Shown here: positions 52,869 to 62,145 of the stretch, piece by piece | How positions within the stretch are numbered: the first letter of the stretch is position 1 | Layout of the letters: the number at the start of each line of letters is the position of its first letter | Origin: Aquitalea denitrificans | GTDB lineage: Bacteria > Pseudomonadota > Gammaproteobacteria > Burkholderiales > Chromobacteriaceae | Direction: 5' to 3' | Length of the DNA stretch: 64,000 bases | Assembly (NCBI RefSeq): GCF_009856625.1 | Contig: NZ_CP047241.1 | Span: 3,348,001 to 3,412,000, forward strand | The notes under the pieces: model-generated | Database searches by the model: none | What the model saw: the letters and a program-made list of their open reading frames with translations, nothing else | What the model was told of the DNA's origin: nothing | Program-made: the position numbers and the translations under genes

Positions 52869-54860
52869 ATGAAAAGAATCACCCCATTGGCACTTTCGTT
52901 GTCATTTGCATTTTCCTTGCCGTTGCTGGCACATGCCGATTCCGGCGCTTTTCGACAGTCGGTAGGGGTGGATGAAGCCCAGGCGGCTGGCCTGGACATG
53001 ATGCTGCTCAACTCCAGTCTGCTGCGTAATGGCGACAACGTCTGGGAACGCGCACGTGAAGGTTTCCAGTTGCCGGAAGTCAATGCCGACATCGTACGCA
53101 AGCAGGAACGCTTGTACAGCAGCAAGCCCGAATACTTCAAACGCATTCTTGACCGCAGCCATAAATACCTGTTCCACATCATGAATGAAGTGGAACGTCG
53201 CGGCATGCCAACTGAAATTGCCTTCCTGCCCATCGTGGAAAGTGCATTTGTTCCTACTGCCAACTCGCCGGTAGGCGCTGCCGGCCTGTGGCAGTTCATG
53301 CCCGCCACCGGTCGCCATTACGGCTTGGAACAAACCTGGTGGTATGACGGTCGTCGCGACATCATGGAAGCCACCCGCGCCGCCCTGGACTATCTGCAGA
53401 ATCTGTACGCCCAGTTTGGCGATTGGAATCTGGCCCTTGCCGCGTATAACTGGGGCGAAGGCAATCTGGCACGCGCCATTTCCCGCGCCCAGGCTGCCGG
53501 GCTGGAACCCACCTACGAAAACATCCGGATGCCGAATGAAACCCGCAATTACGCGCCCAAGCTGATTGCCGTTCGCAACATCCTCAGCCAGCCGGAAAAG
53601 TATGGTATCCGGCTGGACAAATTCCCGAACAAGCCTTACTTCATTGCTGTCTCTACTGGCCGCCACATGGATATCGACGTGGCCGCCAAGATGGCTGGTA
53701 TGTCGGTTGCCGAATTCAAGGAACTCAACCCGGCCTTCAACCTGCCGGTCTATGCCCACAAGCCGGGCCGCCAGATGCTGATTCCGCTGGCCAAGGCCGA
53801 CAAGTTTGATTACAACCTGTCGCACTGGGACAAGCCGCTGCTAAGCTGGCAGGTCTACACCCCGTCGGCGGATGAAAACATCGCCAGCGTGGCCGAACGC
53901 TATGGCATGAGCTCGGCAGAACTGCAAAACGTCAACAAGCTGGGCTCCCGCAGCCTGACAGCAGGTCGTCCGGTACTGGTAGCACTGCGCGGCAAGGGCG
54001 ATGGTGCCACTCCGCTTGATGGCACAGACAGCAACCTCACCGCCAGTGACAGCCTGATTGCCAGCGCCAAGCCACAGACTGCAGCAACGATGACGGCACA
54101 GCTCAAGGCTCCGGCAGCTCCGGTCGTGACCACAGCTTTGCCAGTCAACAGCCAGGCTCTGGTCGCAACAATTCGGCCAGCAACAACCAGCGCAGCAATG
54201 ACACCGCCGCCGACTGAGCAAGTCGTAGCACTAGCGACAACAGCTGCTGCTACCAGCACGACCACCATCAGCCCGGCAGCCACTTCGCTCAGCACGCCAC
54301 AGACCATCCTGGCCGATAGCGAGGCCACCCCGTCTGGAAAACCAGTCAGCAAGCCGGTAGTACTGGCCAAGGCTGAAGCACCCAGCCTGCCATCCAGCAC
54401 CACCCCGCCACCCAAACCGCTGGAAGCCCGTCTTGCCAGTGTCAATCCGGCGGCCACCCAGCATACCGTGGTCAGTGGCGATACCCTGTTCAATATCTCG
54501 CGTCGTTACAACGTGAGCGTGGCTGATCTCAAGTCCTACAACAACCTGAGTGACAGCACGGTAAAACTGGGCCAGACCATCCGCGTCAAACCCAATCCGC
54601 TGGCCAGCAACACCATGCTGGCTGAGGCTGTGCCGGCCCCATCCGCGCAGGATGAGGCCCTGGTCAAGGTCAGCAGTGGCCCGACTGCCGCCACCGGAGC
54701 CGTTCCGGCTGAATACGTGGTGCAGCGTGGCGATACCGTCTACAGCATTGCCCGCCGCTTTGGTGTTAACCATGCTGACATCCAGCGCTGGAACGATGCC
54801 AATCAGCTGACCCGCCTGCAGCCAGGCCAGCGCGTACGCATTGAGACACAGGGCCTGTAA
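52869..54860 (+). CDS. mltD: Membrane-bound lytic murein transglycosylase D with LysM domains
   Basis: Exported peptidoglycan hydrolase of 663 residues. Signal peptide (MKRITPLALSLSFAFSLPLLAHA); the SLT catalytic domain follows, with the glutamate in PIVESAFVPTANSPVG and LWQFMPATGRHYGL. A DUF-type middle and a weak LysM-like unit (residues about 335-375) come next, then a Pro/Ala/Thr-rich linker (about residues 385-525) and two clear LysM repeats (YNVSVADLKSYNN and FGVNHADIQRWND). No obvious lipobox cysteine, so the anchoring seen in E. coli MltD is not confirmed. Confidence 0.9.
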   Translation: MKRITPLALSLSFAFSLPLLAHADSGAFRQSVGVDEAQAAGLDMMLLNSSLLRNGDNVWERAREGFQLPEVNADIVRKQERLYSSKPEYFKRILDRSHKYLFHIMNEVERRGMPTEIAFLPIVESAFVPTANSPVGAAGLWQFMPATGRHYGLEQTWWYDGRRDIMEATRAALDYLQNLYAQFGDWNLALAAYNWGEGNLARAISRAQAAGLEPTYENIRMPNETRNYAPKLIAVRNILSQPEKYGIRLDKFPNKPYFIAVSTGRHMDIDVAAKMAGMSVAEFKELNPAFNLPVYAHKPGRQMLIPLAKADKFDYNLSHWDKPLLSWQVYTPSADENIASVAERYGMSSAELQNVNKLGSRSLTAGRPVLVALRGKGDGATPLDGTDSNLTASDSLIASAKPQTAATMTAQLKAPAAPVVTTALPVNSQALVATIRPATTSAAMTPPPTEQVVALATTAAATSTTTISPAATSLSTPQTILADSEATPSGKPVSKPVVLAKAEAPSLPSSTTPPPKPLEARLASVNPAATQHTVVSGDTLFNISRRYNVSVADLKSYNNLSDSTVKLGQTIRVKPNPLASNTMLAEAVPAPSAQDEALVKVSSGPTAATGAVPAEYVVQRGDTVYSIARRFGVNHADIQRWNDANQLTRLQPGQRVRIETQGL

Positions 54861-54881
54861 TTTCCCTTGTCCTGCAAATGA

Positions 54882-54909
54882 AAAAACCCGCTGGTGCGGG
54901 TTTTTTCTT
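54882..54909. terminator. Bidirectional terminator between mltD and dtd
   Basis: aaaaaacccgc (54882-54892) with gcgggtttttt (54897-54907); A and T runs on both sides suit the two convergent genes. Confidence 0.85.
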
Positions 54910-54933
54910 GTCTGCGGGCAAACTTCCTGGCGC

Positions 54934-55386
54934 TCACTCGGGTGCACGACTATCCAGCAAAATGGTCACAGGCCCGTCATTGACCAGACTCACCTGCATG
55001 TCGGCACCAAACACCCCGGTTGGCACCGCCTTGCCCAGCACCAGTGCCATGCTGGCAACAAACTGCTCGAACAGCGGGCGGGAGATATCACCGCGCGCGG
55101 CGCGGCTATACGAAGGACGATTACCCTTGCGGGTAGAGGCAAACAGGGTGAACTGGCTGACCGCCAGTACCTCGCCGCCACACTCCAGCAGTGAGCGGTT
55201 CATTATCCCGGCATCATCGTTGAAAATGCGCAGCTGGCTGATCTTGCGCACCAGCCAGTCGATATCCTGCTGCGTATCCACCTCCTCCACGCCCACCAGC
55301 AACAGCAAGCCGGCAGCAATCTGCCCACAGGTTTCACCTGCCACACTGACCTTCGCTTCGCTTACCCGTTGAACAACCACCCGCAT
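54934..55386 (-). CDS. dtd: D-aminoacyl-tRNA deacylase
   Basis: Recycles tRNAs mischarged with D-amino acids or glycine. 150 residues from the ATG at 55386. The longer frame runs into the neighbouring gene. Motifs SQFTLFA and NDGPVTIL are the cross-subunit active-site signatures. Confidence 0.95.
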   Translation of the reverse strand: MRVVVQRVSEAKVSVAGETCGQIAAGLLLLVGVEEVDTQQDIDWLVRKISQLRIFNDDAGIMNRSLLECGGEVLAVSQFTLFASTRKGNRPSYSRAARGDISRPLFEQFVASMALVLGKAVPTGVFGADMQVSLVNDGPVTILLDSRAPE

Positions 55387-55437
55387 GCCCGCATCTCCTA
55401 GAATCTGACATGCCATTCTACCCGGTAGGAGCCTGTG

Positions 55438-56277
55438 ATGAATATTCTGAAGATTGCTGCATTTTCCAATGGCGACAGTGGCGGCAACCCGGCCGGTGTA
55501 GTGATCCAGCCCAGCCTGCCAAGTGATGGCGAGATGCAAAAAATTGCCGCTCAGCTAGGCTTCTCGGAAACCGTCTTCGCCATGCCGCAAGGCCAGGGCT
55601 GGCGGGTGCGCTATTTCTCACCAGAAGCAGAGGTTCCATTTTGCGGCCACGCCACCATTGCACTGGGAGCAGCTTTGGCGATGCAATACGGCAACAGGGA
55701 TTTTCCCTTGCAACTGAATCAAGCCAATATCAGTGTCAGTGGCCAATACCAGGCAGGACAACTCAGTGCCGCCCTGCAATCGCCACCGACACGCAGTACT
55801 GCGGCACCGGCAGCCTTACTGCAAGAAGCACTCGACTTGTTCGGACTAAGCGCCGACCAGCTCTACCCAAAGCTACCTCCTGCCCTGATCCATGCTGGAG
55901 CAGACCACCTGCTGCTCGCCGTACAAGAGCGTACCACCCTATCCGCCATGCGTTACTCGCTGGAAGCAGGCCGCGACTTGATGCGCCGTGCCGGCCTGAC
56001 CACCATCCTGCTGCTGTGGGCAGAGAACCAGCAACGCTTTCACAGCCGTAATGCCTTCGCTGCGGGTGGCGTCTATGAAGACCCGGCCACCGGAGCGGCC
56101 ACTGCCGCCCTTGCCGGTTACCTGCGAGATATTGGCTGGGAGCATGGCGGCCATATCGAGGTGGTACAAGGTGAGGATATGGGCCAGCGCTCTTGCTTGC
56201 AGGCCACGATCCCGACTGAAAAAGGCAGTTCAATTCGCGTTTCCGGCAACGCCAGGCTCATGGCCCCCGCACGCTAA
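55438..56277 (+). CDS. PhzF-family isomerase-like protein
   Basis: PhzF/diaminopimelate-epimerase fold, about 279 residues from the ATG at 55438 (TAGGA upstream). Family motifs GNPAGVV near the N-terminus, EVPFCGHATIALG near residue 65, and EDPATGAATAALAGYL in the C-terminal half. PhzF relatives isomerise small hydroxy or amino acids; the substrate here is unknown and no phenazine genes are near. Divergent from dtd. Confidence 0.85.
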   Translation: MNILKIAAFSNGDSGGNPAGVVIQPSLPSDGEMQKIAAQLGFSETVFAMPQGQGWRVRYFSPEAEVPFCGHATIALGAALAMQYGNRDFPLQLNQANISVSGQYQAGQLSAALQSPPTRSTAAPAALLQEALDLFGLSADQLYPKLPPALIHAGADHLLLAVQERTTLSAMRYSLEAGRDLMRRAGLTTILLLWAENQQRFHSRNAFAAGGVYEDPATGAATAALAGYLRDIGWEHGGHIEVVQGEDMGQRSCLQATIPTEKGSSIRVSGNARLMAPAR

Positions 56278-56327
56278 ACGATCGGCTCCGCTACAATTCA
56301 CCCCATTCTGCTGCAAGGACACGCCCC

Positions 56328-57101
56328 ATGTTGATGGTACTTTCCCCAGCCAAAACGCTGGATTACACCACACCGCCGCACACCAAGCGCTACACCGAAC
56401 CCGACTTCCTGGCCGAAAGCCAGCAGCTCATCAGCGTGCTGCGCGAGAAAAGCCCGGCGGACATTGCCAAGCTCATGGACATCAGCGATGCGCTGGCCAC
56501 GCTGAATGTGGGCCGCTATCACGACTGGAACCCGGACTTCAGTCTGGCCAACGCCAAACAGGCGGTACTGGCCTTCCTGGGGGACGTATATGAAGGACTG
56601 GACGCGGCCAGCCTGAATGAGGATCAACTGGACTACCTGCAACAACATCTGCGCATTCTGTCCGGCCTGTACGGCCTGTTGCGGCCACTCGACCTGATGC
56701 AGCCCTACCGCCTGGAGATGGGAACCAAACTGGCCAATCCACGTGGAGCCAACCTGTATGCATTCTGGGGAGAGCGCATCACCGATGCACTGAACACACT
56801 GCTGGATGCCACCGATAATCCGGTACTCATCAATCTGGCATCAGACGAATACTTCAAATCGGTGAAACCGGCCAAGCTGCATGGCCGGCTGATTACCCCT
56901 GTGTTCCAGGACTACAAGAACGGACAGTACAAGATCATCAGCTTCTATGCCAAACAGGCACGTGGCCTGATGGCACGCTGGGCAGCACTGCACAAGGTGG
57001 ACATCCCGGAAGCGCTGCAGGACTTCAACCTGGCCGGTTACCGTTTTGATAGCAGCGCATCAGACACTCAGCGCTGGGTGTTCCGCCGCCAGCAAGGCTG
57101 A
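56328..57101 (+). CDS. yaaA: Peroxide stress protein YaaA
   Basis: 257 residues, DUF328/YaaA family, a DNA-binding fold protein limiting intracellular iron and oxidative damage under H2O2. Markers: LMVLSPAKTLDY at the N-terminus, LASDEYFKSV and KQARGLMARW near the C-terminus. Monocistronic between phzF-like and ldhA. Confidence 0.94.
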   Translation: MLMVLSPAKTLDYTTPPHTKRYTEPDFLAESQQLISVLREKSPADIAKLMDISDALATLNVGRYHDWNPDFSLANAKQAVLAFLGDVYEGLDAASLNEDQLDYLQQHLRILSGLYGLLRPLDLMQPYRLEMGTKLANPRGANLYAFWGERITDALNTLLDATDNPVLINLASDEYFKSVKPAKLHGRLITPVFQDYKNGQYKIISFYAKQARGLMARWAALHKVDIPEALQDFNLAGYRFDSSASDTQRWVFRRQQG

Positions 57102-57112
57102 GGCAGGCCGCT

Positions 57113-58102
57113 TCACACCTTGTTGTCCAGCAGCCTGCCCTGCTCGAATGCCGTGGCATTGGCCAGTGTGGTTTCGGCGATATTGTCCAGCGCCTCGCGC
57201 GTCAGGAAGCCTTGATGCGCGGTTACCAGTACATTGGGAAAGGTGAGTAGGCGGGCTAGTTGGTCATCCTGCAAGCCAACCTCGGAGTGGTTCTCAAAGA
57301 ACACACCCTCTTCCATCTCGTATACATCCAGCCCGACACCAGCCAGCCGCCCATCCTTCAGGGCCGCAATCAGCGCGCCAGTCTCCACCAAGCCACCACG
57401 GCTGGTATTGATCAGGACCGCGCCGGCCTTCATGCCGGCCAGCGACTCAGCGTTGATCATGTGCTGGGTTTCCGCTGTCAGCGGCAAATGCAGGCTGACC
57501 ACATCACATTCCGCCAGTAACTGCGGCAGCGTGACATATTCAAAACCCAGCTTTTCATCCAGCCCGGCCTGCGGGAATACATCAAATGCCAGAACCCGCA
57601 TGCCAAAGCCTTTGGCAATGGAAATGGTGGCCTGGCCAATACGCCCGGTACCAACCACGCCGATGGTTTTGCGGTAGAGGTCAAAACCCACCAGCCCATC
57701 CAGTGAGAAATCCATCTCACGTACCCGGACATAAGACTTGTGAATGCGCCGTACCACGGCCAGCAGCAAGGCAAAGGCGTGCTCGGCCACCGCATGGGGT
57801 GAATAGGCCGGGACACGGGTCACCGTGATGCCATGCTGGCGGCAAGCCGCCAGGTCCACACCATTGAAGCCCGCACAACGCAGGGTGATCAGGCGGACAC
57901 CACGTGCAGCCAGGCTGGCAATCACCTCGGCGTCCAGCCTGTCGTTGACAAAGGGACAGACCGCATCCACATCGTGCACCAGCTCCAGCGTGTCACGGTT
58001 GAGTCGTGGCTCAAAATAGCTCAGTTGATGACCAAACTGCTGATTGGCACCGTCCAGACTCAAGCGGTCGTAATTCTTGGTATCGAAAACAGCAATGCGC
58101 AT
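57113..58102 (-). CDS. ldhA: D-lactate dehydrogenase (fermentative)
   Basis: NAD-dependent reduction of pyruvate to D-lactate. 329 residues from the ATG at 58102; the long upstream open frame runs through tRNA-fMet and is spurious. Rossmann motif VVGTGRIGQATI, catalytic Arg in NTSRGGLVET, Glu in DVYEMEEGVFF and His in TAHQGFLT. Convergent with yaaA. Confidence 0.93.
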   Translation of the reverse strand: MRIAVFDTKNYDRLSLDGANQQFGHQLSYFEPRLNRDTLELVHDVDAVCPFVNDRLDAEVIASLAARGVRLITLRCAGFNGVDLAACRQHGITVTRVPAYSPHAVAEHAFALLLAVVRRIHKSYVRVREMDFSLDGLVGFDLYRKTIGVVGTGRIGQATISIAKGFGMRVLAFDVFPQAGLDEKLGFEYVTLPQLLAECDVVSLHLPLTAETQHMINAESLAGMKAGAVLINTSRGGLVETGALIAALKDGRLAGVGLDVYEMEEGVFFENHSEVGLQDDQLARLLTFPNVLVTAHQGFLTREALDNIAETTLANATAFEQGRLLDNKV

Positions 58103-58236
58103 GGCAGCTCTCTGCGGGATATGGGTGGTCTTGCAGTATAAGCTGTCGGCAAGCGCCCGGTCCGCTAGTGCATGGCCATACCCCATGCCTGCTTTATGCA
58201 AGGACCGGCAAGGACAAGATGGCGCAATAAAAACGG

Positions 58237-58270
58237 AAAACCCCGTAGAACCAGGTTCTATCGGGGTTTT
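58237..58270 (-). terminator. Terminator after tRNA-fMet
   Basis: Very long stem: aaaaccccg (58237-58245), tagaacc (58246-58252), then ggttcta and cggggtttt (58254-58270). Symmetric, so bidirectional, but on the minus strand it follows tRNA-fMet. Confidence 0.85.
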
Positions 58271-58302
58271 CTGTATGATGCGATTTTTGTCGTCATCATT
58301 AT

Positions 58303-58379
<77 letters not shown>

Positions 58380-58428
58380 TCAGTGTTCTGTCGCTGTCTT
58401 CTGCTGTGTTTCTTCAGAAGAGGAGTGC

Positions 58429-58457
58429 ATAGTACAAGTAGCACGACAGGCTGTCAA
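58429..58457 (-). promoter_or_regulatory. tRNA-fMet promoter
   Basis: On the minus strand, TTGACA (58452-58457), 17-bp spacer, TACTAT (58429-58434). A leader of about 45 nt precedes the tRNA. Confidence 0.8.
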
Positions 58458-58519
58458 CAATTTCTTAAAATTTTTTTAATATGACAGCCGGTTCATTTGT
58501 AAAACTTATTAACATTTGC

Positions 58520-58774
58520 CCGCGCGACTGACACATCTCCTCAATATCACTGGCCTAAAGTACGTACTGTGTTACCGCCAGTCACTTCTGCCCCATGAGT
58601 GGCTGGCCGCCTGCCACACATCCCGTCGTCTTCCCCGAGAGGCGAACGTGCAGCAGACAGGTAGCCAGTGCAGTTTGAATCGTTCTGTGCCCACCCTGGT
58701 GACGTGCAGCGCGTATTCTCCTAAGTGTTCATCACGGAAATTCAAGGCCGCCTCTACAGGCGGCCTCTTTTTTT
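58520..58774 (+). ncRNA. Candidate structured non-coding RNA
   Basis: The 400-bp gap between tRNA-fMet and the next protein gene ends in a strong rightward terminator (58745-58774), but no plus-strand protein gene owns it. The gap contains an 11-bp hairpin (58577-58587 with 58597-58607) that competes with an upstream ACTGGC (58549-58554) for the same GCCAGT. The hexamer GTGCAG recurs three times between about 58640 and 58720. No good promoter was found; a weak ATGACA at about 58481 is the best -35. Start is a guess. It could be 6S RNA or a local sRNA, neither confirmed. Confidence 0.45.
58745..58774 (+). terminator. Rightward terminator of the structured RNA candidate
   Basis: Perfect stem aggccgcc (58745-58752) / ggcggcct (58759-58766) then C and T8. 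The minus-strand side has no T tract, so it reads rightward only. Confidence 0.8.
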
Positions 58775-58778
58775 GTGC

Positions 58779-59399
58779 TTACCCCACCATTGCGATGGTG
58801 CGAGGGCGCAGTAGCAGGCGTCCGCGCCAGGTCAGCAGCAACATGATGGCCATCAGGCCATAGCTGACAAATGGCGACAGCAACAAGAAACGCTCGACTG
58901 ACATAGTGCAGACCATCGCGGCACGCAATATTGTTTCCAGCGTAAGACCCATCCCCCACAACAACGTCAGCAATCGGATGCCCCGACGAAAACCAGCCTC
59001 CTGCCAGCGCTGCTCAAAACGTTGCCCCCCTGCAGCAGACTCCCGCGCCACGGTGGCACGCGCCAGATAGAACAGCAGTGGCTTGCCCAGCAGCAGTGAC
59101 AGCAGGAATGCCACTCCGATCAAACCTGACAACAAGGATTCGCGCATCAGCAACACCCGCGGACTGCCACCGAGCAACATGGCCAGCAAGGACAGGGCAA
59201 TTCCCCCAAGTACCAGCAGGCTGAGCGCATCAATACGGCGAAAACGCAGCAGCTCGACCACGCTCCAGGCGATAGGCGGCAAGGAAGACACGATCAGCCC
59301 GGCACTTTCACCCCATTGCGGCTGTGCCCAGCGATAGCACAGCCAGGGCAGCAGAAAGTTGGCAACAAGTTCGGGAGTCAGTTTGTGCAGGCGGGTCAT
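58779..59399 (-). CDS. Multi-pass membrane protein
   Basis: 206 residues from the ATG at 59399 (an ATG at 59405 is an alternative). Five to six hydrophobic segments and short basic loops (LRFRRID, FRRGIR). It resembles the VC0807-type membrane protein family, but I am not certain. No catalytic motif seen. Stop lies 5 bp beyond the structured RNA terminator. Confidence 0.6.
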   Translation of the reverse strand: MTRLHKLTPELVANFLLPWLCYRWAQPQWGESAGLIVSSLPPIAWSVVELLRFRRIDALSLLVLGGIALSLLAMLLGGSPRVLLMRESLLSGLIGVAFLLSLLLGKPLLFYLARATVARESAAGGQRFEQRWQEAGFRRGIRLLTLLWGMGLTLETILRAAMVCTMSVERFLLLSPFVSYGLMAIMLLLTWRGRLLLRPRTIAMVG

Positions 59400-59470
59400 G
59401 GGCAATGGGACTTGGCAAACACGTAGGCGGTCATGATACGGCAGAATCCATCAGTCATGAGCACCATAAA

Positions 59471-59494
59471 ACAAAACCCCGCCGACGGCGGGGT
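59471..59494 (-). terminator. Terminator of the 61-residue protein gene
   Basis: Stem ccccgcc (59477-59483) / ggcgggg (59487-59493) with a minus-strand T-rich tail (ggggttttgtttt). Confidence 0.75.
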
Positions 59495-59537
59495 AGTTTG
59501 CTTGATATCGACCCGGGTTCGTCAGGTCGCAGTGTGG

Positions 59538-59723
59538 TCAGGCAGCAGCGTGAATAAAGCCGTTTGGCGGATAAAAGGCACTGGCAAGACCAAGCACGGA
59601 TTGGAAGGTGACTTCAAACATCTTGCCAACCTGGCGGATGCTGACAACGGTGTAGTGGACGATATCGCCACTGTCTTTATGCTCAAGTACGGTGTAACCG
59701 GGTTTCAGTTGAGAGATTTGCAT
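59538..59723 (-). CDS. Small hypothetical protein, 61 residues
   Basis: A plausible small gene: ATG at 59723 preceded by AAGGA at a good distance, followed by its own terminator. Sequence has no signal peptide and a mixed beta-like pattern (LKPGYTVLEHKDSGDIVHYTVVSI). Unrecognised. Isolated between the membrane protein and metG. Confidence 0.65.
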   Translation of the reverse strand: MQISQLKPGYTVLEHKDSGDIVHYTVVSIRQVGKMFEVTFQSVLGLASAFYPPNGFIHAAA

Positions 59724-59881
59724 TTTTATATTTCCTTGTTTTTTTTATCATTGCGACAAAATTTTAGTTTGATTTAAAGGTTTAACACGTTATTGACAAA
59801 TTAGCCAACACTATAGTTCCACATCTTTATCTGCTGGCACTCTAACAGTGCAAAATGACACATTCGTGACGGCATCGCAGA

Positions 59882-59917
59882 AAGCAAAAAGCCCTGCCGC
59901 AATCCGCGACAGGGCTT
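59882..59917 (-). terminator. Terminator of metG
   Basis: Stem aagccctg/cagggctt (about 59889-59917) with a T5 run on the minus strand. Confidence 0.8.
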
Positions 59918-59938
59918 GTGACGCAGGCGGATCCGCGC

Positions 59939-61999
59939 TTAACCGATACGCATGCCGGGTGCCGCGCCCTGATCCACATCCAGCAGGAACAGGCCGGAAT
60001 TATCGTCGGTACCAGAGGCGCAGACGATCATGCCTTGCGACACGCCAAAGCGCATCTTGCGCTCGGCCAGATTGGCCACCACCACCACATTGCGGCCCAC
60101 CAGCTTTTCCGGTTCCTGATAGGCAGAGCGGATGCCGGAGAAGATGTTGCGCTGTTCAAAGCCCAGGTCCACGGTGAACTGCAGCAGCTTGTCCGAACCT
60201 TCAACAAAGTTGCAGGCCAGTACCTTGCCGATGCGCAGGTCTACCTTGGCAAAGTCGTCAATCTTGATGGTGTCGGCCAGCGGCTCGTAAGCGGCGGCAG
60301 CCGGGGCGTTGCTGGTGGCTTGCATATTCTGTTTGTTTGCTTCGATCAGTTTGTCGATCAGCGCCGGGTCGATGCGCTGCATCAGGTGCTGATAAGTGTT
60401 GATGGTATTGCCCAACAGCAGGCTGTCGGCATCGGACCAGGCCAGCGGGGCCACGCCGAGGAAGGCTTCCACGCTTTCGGCCAGCTTGGGCAGTACCGGC
60501 TTCAGATAGATGGTGAGCAGGCGGAAGGCATTGATCAGCACGGTGCAGACTTCCTGCAGGCGTGCATCCTGCCCTTCCTGCTTGGCCAGTTCCCACGGCT
60601 TGTTGGCGTCGACATAGGCATTCACCTCGTCGGCCAGTGCCATCACGTCGCGCAGTGCCTTGGCGTATTCGCGCGCTTCAAACGCGGCAGCCAGTTCCGA
60701 TGCAGCCGCTTGCAGCTTGTGCAGGATGGCGGTATCCGCCACGCTGTCGGCCAGCTTGCCGCCAAAGCGCTTGCTGATGAAACCGGCGGAGCGGCTGGCG
60801 ATGTTGACATATTTGCCCACCAGGTCGGAATTCACCCGTGCCACGAAGTCATTGAGGTTGAGGTCGATGTCTTCGATGCGGCCGTTGAGCTTGGCGGCCA
60901 TGTAGTAGCGCATCCACTCCGGGTTCAGGCCGCAGTCCAGATAGCTCTTGGCCTGGATGAAGGTACCGCGCGACTTGGACATTTTCTGCCCGTCCACGGT
61001 GAGGAAGCCGTGGGCAAACACGCCGGTGGGCACGCGCAGACCGGAGTAATGCAGCATGGCCGGCCAGAACAGGGCGTGGAAGTACAGGATGTCCTTGCCG
61101 ATGAAGTGATACATCTCGGCGTCCGAATCCGGCTTGAACCAGGCGTCAAAATCGATGCCCTTGCTGTCGCACAGGTGCTTGAAGCTGGCCATGTAACCAA
61201 TCGGTGCATCCAGCCACACATAGAAGTACTTGCCCGGCGCATCCGGAATTTCAAAGCCGAAATACGGTGCATCGCGGCTGATATCCCAATCCTGCAGGCC
61301 GCCTTCGATCCACTCGTTCATCTTGTTGAGCGATTCCGGCTGCAGGTGCGGCTGGCTGACGCCATCGGCACGCACGCTGCTGCCGCTAGTCCAGCCTTTG
61401 AGGAAGTCGGCACACTCGCCCAGGCGGAAGAAGTAGTGCTCGGAAGTTTTCAGCACCGGTTTGGCACCGGACACCGCCGAGTAGGGGTTCTTCAGTTCGG
61501 TCGGGTTGTAAGTGGCACCGCAGACTTCACAGTTGTCACCGTACTGGTCCTTGGCCGCGCACTTGGGGCATTCGCCCTTGACGAAGCGGTCCGGCAGGAA
61601 CATCTGTTTTTCCGGGTCGAACAGTTGCTCGATGGTGCGGCTGGAAATCTTGTCATCGGCGCGCAGGGCCTTGTACACCTGCTCGGCAAATGCCTTGTTT
61701 TCCGGGCTGTTGGTGCTGTAGTAGTTGTCGTGGCCAATCAGGAAGCCCTGGGAATCGGCCAGGTGCAGTTCGCGTACCGCATCCACCAGCTGGGTGGGGG
61801 TGATGCCCTGCTTTTCGGCGGCCAGCATGATGGGGGCGCCGTGGGTGTCGTCCGCGCACACGTAATAGCATTCGTGCCCGCGCATTTTCTGGAAACGCAC
61901 CCAGACGTCGGTCTGGATCTGTTCCAGCATGTGGCCCAGATGCAGCCCCGCGTTGGCGTAAGGCAGTGCACTGGTTACCAGAATCTTGCGTTTGCTCAT
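59939..61999 (-). CDS. metG: Methionyl-tRNA synthetase
   Basis: Charges tRNA-Met and initiator tRNA. 686 residues. Class I motifs: HLGH in YANAGLHLGHMLE and KMSKS in GQKMSKSRG. A C-terminal EMAP-like tRNA-binding domain begins at about residue 580 (IKIDDFAKVDLRIGKVL), giving the long form. A zinc-binding knuckle lies near residue 145-165 (CPKCAAKDQYGDNCEVC). The initiator tRNA gene is 1.6 kb away. Confidence 0.96.
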   Translation of the reverse strand: MSKRKILVTSALPYANAGLHLGHMLEQIQTDVWVRFQKMRGHECYYVCADDTHGAPIMLAAEKQGITPTQLVDAVRELHLADSQGFLIGHDNYYSTNSPENKAFAEQVYKALRADDKISSRTIEQLFDPEKQMFLPDRFVKGECPKCAAKDQYGDNCEVCGATYNPTELKNPYSAVSGAKPVLKTSEHYFFRLGECADFLKGWTSGSSVRADGVSQPHLQPESLNKMNEWIEGGLQDWDISRDAPYFGFEIPDAPGKYFYVWLDAPIGYMASFKHLCDSKGIDFDAWFKPDSDAEMYHFIGKDILYFHALFWPAMLHYSGLRVPTGVFAHGFLTVDGQKMSKSRGTFIQAKSYLDCGLNPEWMRYYMAAKLNGRIEDIDLNLNDFVARVNSDLVGKYVNIASRSAGFISKRFGGKLADSVADTAILHKLQAAASELAAAFEAREYAKALRDVMALADEVNAYVDANKPWELAKQEGQDARLQEVCTVLINAFRLLTIYLKPVLPKLAESVEAFLGVAPLAWSDADSLLLGNTINTYQHLMQRIDPALIDKLIEANKQNMQATSNAPAAAAYEPLADTIKIDDFAKVDLRIGKVLACNFVEGSDKLLQFTVDLGFEQRNIFSGIRSAYQEPEKLVGRNVVVVANLAERKMRFGVSQGMIVCASGTDDNSGLFLLDVDQGAAPGMRIG

Positions 62000-62077
62000 T
62001 GTGGGTGTTCCTGATGGTAAGCGATCTCAAGCCGTCGATTATAGAGCCGGATAGCCTTACGGGTCACGGCGGTGTTC

Positions 62078-62122
62078 GGCAAAAACCCGGCTGATTGCCG
62101 ACAAAAGCCATCAGACCGGGTT
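62078..62122 (-). terminator. Terminator of the MdfA-type gene
   Basis: Stem aacccgg (62084-62090) / ccgggtt (62116-62122), a large loop and a minus-strand T5 run. Confidence 0.6.
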
Positions 62123-62145
62123 GCTGTAGACGGAAATGCAGTGAT

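Noticed and set aside
58516..58863. Plus-strand open frame of 115 codons
   Set aside because: It runs through the rightward terminator and into the opposite membrane protein gene; composition is not protein-like.
59918..62014. Very long plus-strand frame opposite metG
   Set aside because: Mirror frame of a high-G+C gene; metG has complete motifs and the mirror has none. The same holds for 27107-28369 opposite glyA and 31424-33022 opposite ilvD.
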